Of a DNA stretch of 21,154 nt, positions 8,057-16,900 are shown piece by piece. Each line of letters starts with the position of its first letter. The first letter of the stretch is position 1. The DNA is taken from assembly GCA_017161665.1 (NCBI GenBank), contig JADFCT010000021.1, positions 1 to 21,154 of the forward strand, in the 5' to 3' direction. Position numbers and translations under genes: made by a program. The notes beneath the pieces were generated by a model that ran no database searches, had not been told where the DNA came from, and saw only the letters and a program-made list of their open reading frames with translations. This DNA comes from Candidatus Sumerlaeota bacterium (GTDB lineage: Bacteria > Sumerlaeota > Sumerlaeia > JADFCT01).

Positions 8057-9271
8057 ATGAAGATATTGCTGGCGGAAGACGATAAAGTGTCGGGGCGTAT
8101 GTTGGAACTGCTCCTCAAAAGCTGGGGCCATGAGGTCGTCATCGCCGAGGACGGCGAGGAAGCCTGGAACCGGTTACAGGAAGAGCATTATCCCATCGTC
8201 ATCAGCGATTGGATGATGCCGAAAATTGACGGTATCGAGCTGGTGCGTCTGATCCGCGACAAATTAACAGGAGGCTATACCTACACAGTCCTGCTGACCG
8301 CCAAATCCCGTAAGGACGACATCGTCCAAGGCATGGAGGCCGGCGCGGACGATTTTATCATAAAACCCTTCAATGTCTCAGAACTGCAAACGCGTTTGCG
8401 CGCCGGCGAACGAATCATCAACCTCGAACAGAACCTGGCCCGCCATAATGAAAAACTGGAGAAACTGAATCTGGAAATTGCCGAGACCAATCGGCGCATG
8501 AAACGCGACCTGGAAGCCGCCGCCCGTATTCAGCACAGCCTCCTTCCCCAATCCTTCCCGAAAGACGCCTCCGTCAATTTCGCCTGGCGCTACATCCCCT
8601 GTGACGAACTGGCCGGTGACACGCTCAATGTCATTCGCCTCGACAACCGCAATGTCGGACTTTACGTTCTGGACGTCAGCGGCCACGGCGTCCCGTCCTC
8701 GCTTCTGTCCGTCGCGCTCAATCACCTTTTGTCGCCCTCGCCGGAGCGGTCCAACCTGCTCAAGCGCATCACCAGCCGGGAGCCGGGATATGTCTTGACG
8801 ACACCTGATGAGGTGGCCCGTCACCTCAACCGCCAATATCCTCTCCAGGATGATTTTGGACTATACTTTACCCTGCTCTACGGCATCCTGAATCTGGACG
8901 ACCATACCTACCGCTACAGCCAGGCCGGCCACCCGTCGCCCGTGGTGATTCCGCGCGAAGGCCCGGCCCGCTTTCCCGAAGGCAGCGGCCTGCCCATCGG
9001 TTTTTTCGAAGAAGCCGAATATGACGAATATACCCTTCAATTAAACCCCGGCGATCGGATGGTTCTGTATTCCGACGGCGTTTATGAGTGCATGAACCCT
9101 ACAGATGAACAATTCGGCAAAGAACGGTTTTGCCAGGCCCTCGAAAATAATCGCCACCTGCCCCTGCGTGAAATGCTGGATGCGGTGGTGCGCAACGTAC
9201 AAGACTGGAGCGGCACAACGTCCCTGGATGACGATCTCTCCCTGCTCAGTGTTGAAATCGTGGGCGATTGA
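8057..9271 (+). CDS. Response regulator with PP2C-type (RsbU/SpoIIE) serine phosphatase output
   Basis: This 404-residue cytoplasmic signalling protein has three parts. Residues 1-118 are a receiver domain with acidic pair Glu7-Asp8-Asp9, phospho-acceptor Asp51 (ISDWMMP), switch Thr81 and Lys103 (IIKPF). Residues about 120-155 are a heptad-rich coiled-coil linker. Residues about 157-404 form a PP2C/SpoIIE phosphatase, with entry motif AARIQHSLLP and metal ligands likely Asp187 (CDELAGD), Asp205 (LDVSGHG), Asp340 (YSDGVYE) and Asp393 (SLDDDLSLL). In this family phosphorylation of the receiver controls dephosphorylation of an anti-anti-sigma factor (STAS), or similar partner-switching proteins. 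No STAS protein, anti-sigma kinase or sensor kinase lies nearby, so its partners must be elsewhere. The start codon has a weak AGAGG site 8 bases upstream. All expected catalytic residues are present. Confidence 0.92.
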   Translation: MKILLAEDDKVSGRMLELLLKSWGHEVVIAEDGEEAWNRLQEEHYPIVISDWMMPKIDGIELVRLIRDKLTGGYTYTVLLTAKSRKDDIVQGMEAGADDFIIKPFNVSELQTRLRAGERIINLEQNLARHNEKLEKLNLEIAETNRRMKRDLEAAARIQHSLLPQSFPKDASVNFAWRYIPCDELAGDTLNVIRLDNRNVGLYVLDVSGHGVPSSLLSVALNHLLSPSPERSNLLKRITSREPGYVLTTPDEVARHLNRQYPLQDDFGLYFTLLYGILNLDDHTYRYSQAGHPSPVVIPREGPARFPEGSGLPIGFFEEAEYDEYTLQLNPGDRMVLYSDGVYECMNPTDEQFGKERFCQALENNRHLPLREMLDAVVRNVQDWSGTTSLDDDLSLLSVEIVGD

Positions 9272-9354
9272 CCAAACCGGCGCGCCCTGAATGCCATCGC
9301 AATCAAGAGGCGACAAGCCAATGACCGATTCCGGCCCGTTCAGTTTCTGACGCG

Positions 9355-9396
9355 GGTTCGACAGATCGAATCACCCTTTTCATTTCCTTTTTTTTT
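9355..9396 (+). terminator. Candidate intrinsic terminator after the phosphatase regulator
   Basis: GGTTCGA (9355-9361) pairs with TCGAATC (9366-9372) around a CAGA loop, with one G.T pair. TTTT follows at 9377-9380 and a run of nine T at 9388-9396. The short stem and the distance to the longer T-run make this only a moderate candidate. It lies about 85 bases after the stop at 9271. Confidence 0.4.
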
Positions 9397-9507
9397 CAGA
9401 ACATCCTCAAATCAATCCTTGATTTCCCATTTTCTCCGCCACATGCTCTAGCAAGGTGGTAGTCGTTTTTGTTTCAGGCGCGACCATTCAAAAATCCAAA
9501 AAATGGA

Positions 9508-9513
9508 AAGGAA
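9508..9513 (+). promoter_or_regulatory. Ribosome binding site that sets the start of the large surface protein
   Basis: AAGGAA lies 8 bases before the ATG at 9522. The alternative in-frame upstream start at 9456 would add 22 residues with no plausible site and would bury the signal peptide. Confidence 0.65.
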
Positions 9514-9521
9514 ACGCGCAG

Positions 9522-12500
9522 ATGGAGACTCAAAAGACGAAGTTCAGGACGTACCGACAGTCGGTGGCCACTCTGGCAGCCACGCTCGTCATGCTTGCCG
9601 GATGGACAGCCTTATCCCCTCCCCCGGCATGGGGGGCCAATTCGGACGTGGTCATCAACGAACTCCTTGTCGATCCCGAAACGGACGACGTATTGGACGA
9701 GTATGTGGAATTGATCAACATCGGCGCGGACAGCGTGAACCTGTCGGGCTGGACGCTGAGTGACGGCATCGACTTTGTCTTTCCCGCCGGCACATCGATT
9801 CAACCTAACGGCTATCTTGTCGTGGCCCGGTCGGTGGCGAACATACAGGACTACTACAAAATATCAAATCTGGTCGGTGACTGGACAGGCGATCTGGCCA
9901 ATACGGGCGAAACTATCGTCCTGACCGACTCGGGCGGAACGATGATCGACACCGTCACCTATGGCGCCGCAGCGCCCTGGCCGGAAGGGGAATTTGCATC
10001 CATCGAACTCATCGATCCCTATTCCGACAATGATGCAGCCGACAACTGGGCCTATCACAGCCCTCCCGAAGATGGCGGCTCCCCCGGCAAAGTCAATTCC
10101 GTTTTCGACCCCCAAATCTCCATCCCCGACGGCTGGGGCGTGGCCGATATCGGCGCTGTCGGGCTGCCGGGATCGCTCCGGGAAGCCAATGGGACCTTTG
10201 CCCTGAAGGCCTCTGGAAGCAACATTTGGGGAACTGCGGATGAATGCTTCTTCGCCTACCGCTATCTCAAAGGAACGGGAACCATTATCGCCCGAATTAC
10301 TTCGATCGGCTACGTTCATGATCAAACCATCGCGGGATTGATGATCCGCAACTCCCTGGATCCGGGCAGCCCCAATCTGCGCGTCAGCAAAGCGCCCAAC
10401 AAAGGCAATTACGGTCTGGCCGGCAGTTATCGCATCATGCCCGACGGCGGCTCCGAAGAATTGAACATCGCCGGTGAACTGACCCCCACCTGGTTGAAAA
10501 TGGAACGCGCCACGGGATACCTTCAGGTCTGGTATGCGGAAGACGAAGGGGACTGGAAAGACCTGGCCACCCTGCCCTTGCCCCTCAACGACGACACCTA
10601 TATCGGCCTGGTTCTCTGTTCACGCGACAACAGCAAACTGGCTTCGGCCGAATTTGATAATGTCACCCTTACGGGAACCTTTGGCGATCCACCGGCGCCT
10701 CCCGTCATTCCCGATCCCACCCCGGCGCCGGAAGGCTGGGCCACCCTGGACATCGGTCAAACAGCGACGGGCGCTTTCTTCGAACAGGGGGCCGGATACG
10801 AGATCCGTGGCGACGGCGCCGATATCTGGGGACGTTCGGACGGTTTCCGGTTCGCCTTCAAGAAACTGACCGGCGATGGCATGATCACCGCCAAACTGGC
10901 GCAACTGAGCGCGCCGCATGAATGGACGAAAGCCGGCTTGATGATTCGAAAATCCCTGGCGCCGGACAGCCAGAATTTCTTTGCTATGAAATCGCCGGAC
11001 GGAGGCACGGACCGTGTGCGCATTCAATATCGCCAGGCCCGCTCCGCCGACACCATCGGTGAAGACGGGACCGCATTGGACGAGCCGATGTGGTTACGGC
11101 TTGTGCGCAATGGAGACGAATTCGCCGGCTATGCTTCGCCCGACGGGGCCACAGGCAGCTGGGAGCAGATCGCGACATCCCAAACCGTTGGCATGGATGA
11201 AGACGTCTATATCGGCCTGGCGATCACGTCCCATCAATCGGGAACACCAGCCACAGCGATCTTTGAAGACATTTCGCTAACCGGCGACATTCAGCCCCCC
11301 ACGGGGGACGAGGCCGCCTATCTGGAAGCCACGCCCGCTCCCTTTGACTGGCAGGCGACGGATATTGGCGCCACGGCGCTGGACGGAAGGCTCTGGTATG
11401 ACCTGGACACGGAAGCCTATACGCTCCTGGGCGCCGGTGATGATATCTGGGGCGTCTCGGACGGTTTCCTGTTTGCCTATAAACAACTGAATGGCGACGG
11501 CTCCATATCCGCTCGAGTGCTGAACCTCGACCCCACGCATACGAGCGCAAAAGCCGGTGTTATGATTCGCGAATCCATGGAGCCGGCGTCCAAACATGCC
11601 ATGACGAATCTGCGTCCTGCGGGAGGGCTTGAGTTTCTGCGTCGCGTTCAAACGGGAGGGGCCACAACCGATCCCCCGGCCGATGGAACCGTCGTGCCCA
11701 TCCCCGGCTGGATCCGACTCACCCGCACAGGCAATCAATTCGTCTCCGAGTACTCTTTAGACGGACTGGACTGGACGGAATACGCCTCCGAGACAATCAC
11801 CATGCCTGCGCAGGTTCTCATCGGCCTGACGGCTTGCTCCCACGGCAGTTTTCTGACTGAAGCGGCCTTTGCCAATGTGACCCTGACCGGCGACATCACG
11901 CTGGCCCCCGGCGCGCCGCCCGCGGCCATGGCCATGCCCGTTCAGGCGAATTTCGGCGTGGTCGCGCGCGAAGGCGAGCCAACGATTTTATCGGTGTCCA
12001 TTTTGAACGGGGCCGATGACAGTCCCCTGAACATCACCGGCCTCGGAGAAGCCAACCTCGGCGAAGCGTTCAAAATCCACAGTGTAATTCGTAATGGCTA
12101 TCCGGTCCTGCCGCCCTATAACGCCACGTTGCGCGCGAACGCCGTCGATGTGCTGGTGATCAACCTGACAGTGGATCCGATCGTGTCCGAAGGCGACTAC
12201 AGCGGCTCCCTAAGCATTGAGAGCGATGATCCCAATGCGCCATTGACGATCCCCGTCTCCGCCACAGTGGCACAGACTCGGATCTACCACGAAGGCTTTG
12301 AAGGTCTGCCCCTCCAGGGCGCCGTGGACGAAACCGACTACAATCTGACCGGCTGGACCCACACAGCGCCCGAAGGCTGGACCATCGACAACTCCGGAAT
12401 GAACACAAACATGGGAACAACGGAGTGGCGCGGATGGAGTTTCACCAACATCGTCTTCTGGCTGGCCAACGGGCTGGATGGACGCGAATCCACACTCACC

Positions 12501-13628
12501 AACGGCACGTTCGCTCTGGCCGAATCGGACCGCTACGAAAACGGCGGCGCGACAGAACCCTTCGACAGCATCCTGATCTCGCCACCAATCACCATGCCCG
12601 CCGGAGCGCAAGCCTATCTCACCTTTATGGATGATTATCAACATCGCGATGTCCAGGCAGGCTGGCTGTTGGTTTCCGTCGATGGAGGCGCCGATCAGAT
12701 TCTGCACACCTATGGCGCCGGTCAACCGCGCAACCAGCTGACGCAACACCTGATCAATCCACCGGATACGGCCTCAGACTACACCCTTCAATTCAAGTGG
12801 CGGCTGGAGGCCAACAACGGCTGGTGGTGGGCCATCGACGAAGTGAAAGTCTTCGCGGCCGGTCTGGAAGAGCCACCCATTCCCACACCGCTTCCGACTC
12901 CGACGCCCACACCGGTCCTCACGCCAACGCCAACAGAACCCACACCAACGGAGCCCACACCCATCGAACCGACGCCCACGGCCACGCCCACCACGACGCC
13001 GACCGACGAGGATCAGGATGGCGATGGACTGCCGGACAGCTGTGAAACAACGGCCCCCGACATCCTGAATCTCATGGTCCTGACCAACGCCTGGTTGCCG
13101 GATTCAGACGGCGACGGACTCCTGGACGGCGAAGAAGCCGTGTCCGAGTGCGAATCCACCCTGCCGACCCGGGCGCAGACAAATCCACGCAACGCGGATA
13201 CCGACGGGGATGGATACACGGATGGGATGGAAGTCCTGATCCTGTCCAGCGATCCGCTGGATGCGCAATCGCCCGATCCGGCCCAAACCGTGGACGGCGA
13301 CGGCGATGGACTGCCGGCCTCCCTGGACCCGGATGACGCAAACCCGGACTTCGACATGGATGGCTTTTCAGATGGATATGAAACGCAATCCGGAACCGAT
13401 CCAAACGATCCCGACAGTGTCCCGGCTTTGGGAGACATCAATGATGACGGTTCGGCGAACAACCTGGACGCCATCGTCCTCTTCAACTGGACGCTGGGCA
13501 ATCCGGCGCCCGCGAATCGACTGGACCTGGCCGACTGTGTCGCCGATGGTCAGGTCAACAATCTGGACGCCATCGTCCTGTTCAACTGGACATTGAAGAA
13601 TGTGGAATTGTTGCCGGTAATGAATTAA
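9522..13628 (+). CDS. Large exported multi-domain protein: lamin-tail, three beta-sandwich repeats, PT linker, TSP3-like repeats and dockerin-like end
   Basis: The protein has 1368 residues and a signal peptide (about 1-39, hydrophobic core ATLAATLVMLAGW, cut near AWGA). Domains in order follow. A lamin-tail domain spans about 42-193 (VVINELLVDP, DEYVELINIG, LSGWTLSDG). Three tandem homologous beta-sandwich repeats lie near 202-388, 404-591 and 607-795; each has a DIG start, an IWG or WGxSDGF core and an AGLMIR-type motif. An ASH/HYDIN-like beta domain spans about 805-918. A jelly-roll of MAM/choice-of-anchor type spans about 921-1115. A proline-threonine linker follows (about 1117-1162), then Ca-binding DxDGDG repeats (about 1163-1303) and two dockerin-like repeats (1304-1360). 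In the first, Asp1305, Asn1307, Asp1309, Asn1313 and Asp1316 fit Ca positions 1, 3, 5, 9 and 12. No catalytic domain was recognised; the role is probably adhesion, scaffold or carbohydrate binding. Confidence 0.8.
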   Translation: METQKTKFRTYRQSVATLAATLVMLAGWTALSPPPAWGANSDVVINELLVDPETDDVLDEYVELINIGADSVNLSGWTLSDGIDFVFPAGTSIQPNGYLVVARSVANIQDYYKISNLVGDWTGDLANTGETIVLTDSGGTMIDTVTYGAAAPWPEGEFASIELIDPYSDNDAADNWAYHSPPEDGGSPGKVNSVFDPQISIPDGWGVADIGAVGLPGSLREANGTFALKASGSNIWGTADECFFAYRYLKGTGTIIARITSIGYVHDQTIAGLMIRNSLDPGSPNLRVSKAPNKGNYGLAGSYRIMPDGGSEELNIAGELTPTWLKMERATGYLQVWYAEDEGDWKDLATLPLPLNDDTYIGLVLCSRDNSKLASAEFDNVTLTGTFGDPPAPPVIPDPTPAPEGWATLDIGQTATGAFFEQGAGYEIRGDGADIWGRSDGFRFAFKKLTGDGMITAKLAQLSAPHEWTKAGLMIRKSLAPDSQNFFAMKSPDGGTDRVRIQYRQARSADTIGEDGTALDEPMWLRLVRNGDEFAGYASPDGATGSWEQIATSQTVGMDEDVYIGLAITSHQSGTPATAIFEDISLTGDIQPPTGDEAAYLEATPAPFDWQATDIGATALDGRLWYDLDTEAYTLLGAGDDIWGVSDGFLFAYKQLNGDGSISARVLNLDPTHTSAKAGVMIRESMEPASKHAMTNLRPAGGLEFLRRVQTGGATTDPPADGTVVPIPGWIRLTRTGNQFVSEYSLDGLDWTEYASETITMPAQVLIGLTACSHGSFLTEAAFANVTLTGDITLAPGAPPAAMAMPVQANFGVVAREGEPTILSVSILNGADDSPLNITGLGEANLGEAFKIHSVIRNGYPVLPPYNATLRANAVDVLVINLTVDPIVSEGDYSGSLSIESDDPNAPLTIPVSATVAQTRIYHEGFEGLPLQGAVDETDYNLTGWTHTAPEGWTIDNSGMNTNMGTTEWRGWSFTNIVFWLANGLDGRESTLTNGTFALAESDRYENGGATEPFDSILISPPITMPAGAQAYLTFMDDYQHRDVQAGWLLVSVDGGADQILHTYGAGQPRNQLTQHLINPPDTASDYTLQFKWRLEANNGWWWAIDEVKVFAAGLEEPPIPTPLPTPTPTPVLTPTPTEPTPTEPTPIEPTPTATPTTTPTDEDQDGDGLPDSCETTAPDILNLMVLTNAWLPDSDGDGLLDGEEAVSECESTLPTRAQTNPRNADTDGDGYTDGMEVLILSSDPLDAQSPDPAQTVDGDGDGLPASLDPDDANPDFDMDGFSDGYETQSGTDPNDPDSVPALGDINDDGSANNLDAIVLFNWTLGNPAPANRLDLADCVADGQVNNLDAIVLFNWTLKNVELLPVMN

Positions 13629-13636
13629 CCGGAAGA

Positions 13637-13674
13637 AACCGAGGCGCGCGGCCAATGGGTCGCGCGCCCCGGTT
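13637..13674. terminator. Strong inverted repeat between convergent genes, possible two-way terminator
   Basis: AACCGAGGCGCGCG (13637-13650) pairs with CGCGCGCCCCGGTT (13661-13674) with a single A/C mismatch over 14 pairs, around a 10-base loop. It sits between the ends of two convergent genes, only 8 bases after the plus-strand stop, and touches the end of the minus-strand gene. There is no T-tract in either direction. Termination is therefore inferred from position and stem strength only. Confidence 0.5.
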
Positions 13675-13952
13675 CAAAGGGCTTGGGTGATTTTCACCAC
13701 GTGATCTTTATTGATGGCTAGAAAAGAGATGGGGTTATCCGGGGAATTCTGTTGCTGGGACAGAACAACAGCGTCCGTTACGGGAACAAAACGGCCAGAT
13801 TCGTTAAGCAAATCGGACAAACGCTGATTCTCAGTCAGATAAACGAACCCCTCAATATGATCCCATTGCGTATCAATGAGCACCCGTATTTTATGCTTCG
13901 GGACGAACAACGTCGCGTCGCCCTGAGCCGAACGGGTTGGTTGTCCTTCCAT
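13674..13952 (-). CDS. Small DUF6812-like protein of unknown function
   Basis: This encodes 92 residues and has no signal peptide or membrane segment, so it is probably cytoplasmic. The core (KIRVLIDTQWDHIEGFVYL, then LSDLLNESGRFVPVTDAVV and SFLAINKDHVVKI) resembles the small beta-rich family called DUF6812, in which similar proteins read as RVLIDTxxxxIEGxxxL and FLAVNxDHIV. I recall the family pattern but cannot confirm it here. The start at 13952 is preferred over a longer open frame up to 14093 because GGAGGGAG lies 8 bases upstream, and because the longer form would overlap the end of the preceding gene by over 100 bases in another frame. It starts 29 bases after the stop of the large exported protein on the same strand, so the two are probably co-transcribed. 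Function is unknown. Confidence 0.72.
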   Translation of the reverse strand: MEGQPTRSAQGDATLFVPKHKIRVLIDTQWDHIEGFVYLTENQRLSDLLNESGRFVPVTDAVVLSQQQNSPDNPISFLAINKDHVVKITQAL

Positions 13953-13960
13953 GATTGACT

Positions 13961-13968
13961 CTCCCTCC
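13961..13968 (-). promoter_or_regulatory. Ribosome binding site of the small DUF6812-like gene
   Basis: On the minus strand this reads GGAGGGAG, 8 bases before the ATG at 13952. It decides the short start and places the site between the two co-directional genes. Confidence 0.65.
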
Positions 13969-13981
13969 GGTGATGAATTTC

Positions 13982-16900
13982 TCAACGCCACAGCCCTTGT
14001 CTGCGACCGGCTTCCACGCCCGGTGATTCGGATGCCGTCGATTTCGAAAGAAAAATGATGTCCCGTTGGGGCGACAACACGAGGTCCACCCAACCCGCTT
14101 CAACGATTGTTTCCCAAGGCTCGTCTGTCGTCAAGGACCATAGGTTTATTTTTTCGCCGTCATCTTCCGGCAAAGCGAGACGAACCGGCGCTTTTGACGC
14201 AGAAGCGGCTCCCTCCGCTGGCGGCGCCACCACCACCGCGTATCCCCCTGAAACCCGATAAGGGTAAACCCGCCACCCCTGCGGATAAATCGCCCGACGC
14301 CCCATCCCCAGCGTATCACAAATCGATTGCATCAATTCATAATCCACCCTCCGCTGTGCCGGCGCCGGCCAGCCAATATTGTAATGGAAATAAACTGTTT
14401 TGCCAGAAGATGGCAGAGGGCGACCTTCGCTGATCAGCGGCAGAAAGCGTTCGATCTCGGCAAGAGGGGTCATCGCCCCGTCCGGTTCCGCATCATAGAC
14501 CGTTCGATGGCCAGGCGAAAAGACAAAACGCGCCGCGCTGCCCACGCTCAGGCGCGGATCAAGCACTTTTACATTAAAAACAGGCGATTCCAAACGATAG
14601 GAACGAATCTCTTTCAAACCCACCATAGCGCTTTCCATAGAATCAATGGCCACCGTCGGATCGTTTGTATGAGACGGCGTCAGCCAAAAAGAATCAACAT
14701 GGAGGGACCGTGTGGGCTGAGCCCCCACCATCAACAGCCGCCGCGAAGCGTCACGGCGCAGCCACTGCCCCAGTTCTTCGATAAGCCCCTGTGGGGCCTG
14801 AGGCGCATTATACACAATCACGCGATAGACATCAAAAGACTCCGGCCGGTCTGAGGGCGTCAGAAAATCGAACGGAATTCCTAACTCGCACAGGAGGGGT
14901 GTCAAATTCGCATAGGGACGCTGCTCGTCGAAAGCGTCAAGGCCCTCCCACGCGACGTCCGGTCCAATCACAAGCGTTTCGGGCAGCGCCAACGCCACGG
15001 GGCTGTCTTGGGCCGCGTCCGCCAGCCCTTGCGCATAGGAACGGGCCACGGCGCGCGTCCCTTCATCAAGATCACTTTCAAAACAGATAGACTCGACCCC
15101 CGCCGCGGCGCGCAACATCCAGGCGTCAATAGTGGCATCCCGAGTCGTGGACGGTTTTTCATTGGATTGGGAAAGCCGGACTCCCAGTTTTTTGGAAGTC
15201 GGCACATGGAACCGACGCTGCGCGGACCATGCGTGGGCGACGCGATCGAAAGCCCGGCGCCGGTCCGTCACATCCAACGGCAAACAAATGGACTCGACCG
15301 ATCGGTCACGCAACGCCTTCCAGGGAACCGCCCCGGCCGCCGTCGCATTCGCCGGCGATGCGATTTGGAATGCCAGTGACGGCGCCGCCGCCCGCATCCG
15401 CCGCGTCACGCCGTCCACAAACTCCAGCCAGGCGTATCGGGCCAGCTGCCGACTGAGGAATCGAATCCGACTCGCATGGGGGCCGGCGGCGGCTATGCGA
15501 AAATCCGGACGAAATGCATTCCACGTGTTCAAACCATACCAACTCGGCGGATAAAAGCCCCCCACTTCCCGACGGAACCAGACCGGGAAACCGTCTCCCA
15601 AAGGCTCCGGACTTTGATGGGCGCCATCCACCGTTTCGCCGCTCAGCCATTGGATCAAGGTCTGCGCTTCCGCGTTCCCCGCCCCCCCCATGGTCCGTCG
15701 CCGCGCATGACGGGGCCACCCGGGGCCGTCCAATACAAGGGCGTCATATCCCAATGGGGCCACTTCCGCGCCGGCCAACGCCACCGCCCCCCGCGCCGAA
15801 CGGGTCAGGAGCGTGGCCTGATCCCGAAAATCCGCATCCGTGGCGAGTCGATGCAACGAAAGCGGTCCATGCCCATCCGGAAACTCGGACCAGGCCCCAG
15901 ACTGTGATATCGATTGAAAGGCCAGGTCCTCGACCGATGCCCACAGCGTCCAGCGAGCGCCCGCTTGCTTCAGGCGTCCCCCCCAGGCGCTGGACAAAGG
16001 GGAAAGAGGACCATGCGCCATCACTTCAATACCGGGAACGTGCTCCGCCAAGGCGATGGCGGCGTCAAATCCCCCACCCGTATAAAGCCGATCGGCATCC
16101 ACAATCACGCCCACTGACGGGTGGAGAGCCCCTTCACCTTGGTCTGAATTTAAATCCACCGTTGGCCCCAGAAGGATCTTCCCCGTGGCAGTCTGATCCA
16201 GCGACGGCGACAACGCCAGTTGACGGACACGCGCCTCCCGCCAGGCGCCATCCTCCTTCGCCTCAAAGCGCCACCGCAAAAACGGCCGCCCCACGCGCCG
16301 GAGCAGCGCAGACATATCAACTGACTCGAGTGAAGACAAGGTGGTTGGATCCGCTTTAAGAGTCGCCCCCGCCTCAAAATCGTCCGGGCCCCATTCGAAA
16401 GAAATCACGGAACCACTCGCCGTCGTTTGTGACGAAGCCAAGGGCTTGCGCCATATCGGCGCGCTCCCCTCGCGGTCCCAAGGGATCACTTCCAGGAAAA
16501 ACCCAACGTCGCCTTGCCCCTCTCCCCACTCCAACTCAAAGGACAACGAAAAGTCATCCAGCGCAAAAATCGGGCATGGCGTGTCCAACCATCCGCTGGA
16601 TGATGCGATCCTTCGGTCATCGCGTCGCCAAAACATCTTCAGTTCCCGTTCGCTCCCCTGACCGGACACCGACACCACCGGCGCGGCCCCGCCACCACGT
16701 AACTGATGGAACGCGGTTCGTTCTTCGGGCGTCCGCCATGCCGTGAACTTTGGATCGAACTCAGGACAATAGGCCCCCGTATAACTGATTTGCAGGAGAG
16801 GTCCCAACGGGCCGGCCGCTTCCTTGGATGCCACAACGACCGCATTGCCTTGAGCGCCGGACAGGCGAACCGCCAGAGTAATTGAGGTTTCCTCGCCCTT

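Noticed and set aside
9352..9376. GGGTTCGACAGATCGAATC as a possible tRNA T-arm
   Set aside because: No acceptor, D or anticodon arms can be built around it. A small hairpin before T-runs explains it better.
13953..14093. Longer N-terminus for the small DUF6812-like protein
   Set aside because: It would overlap the end of the upstream gene by 112 bases in another frame. The inner ATG has a strong ribosome binding site, and the similarity starts after it.
15514..16359. 281-codon plus-strand open frame opposite the large exported protein
   Set aside because: It is Pro/Arg-rich and low in complexity, as expected for antisense of GC-rich coding DNA. No domain is visible.
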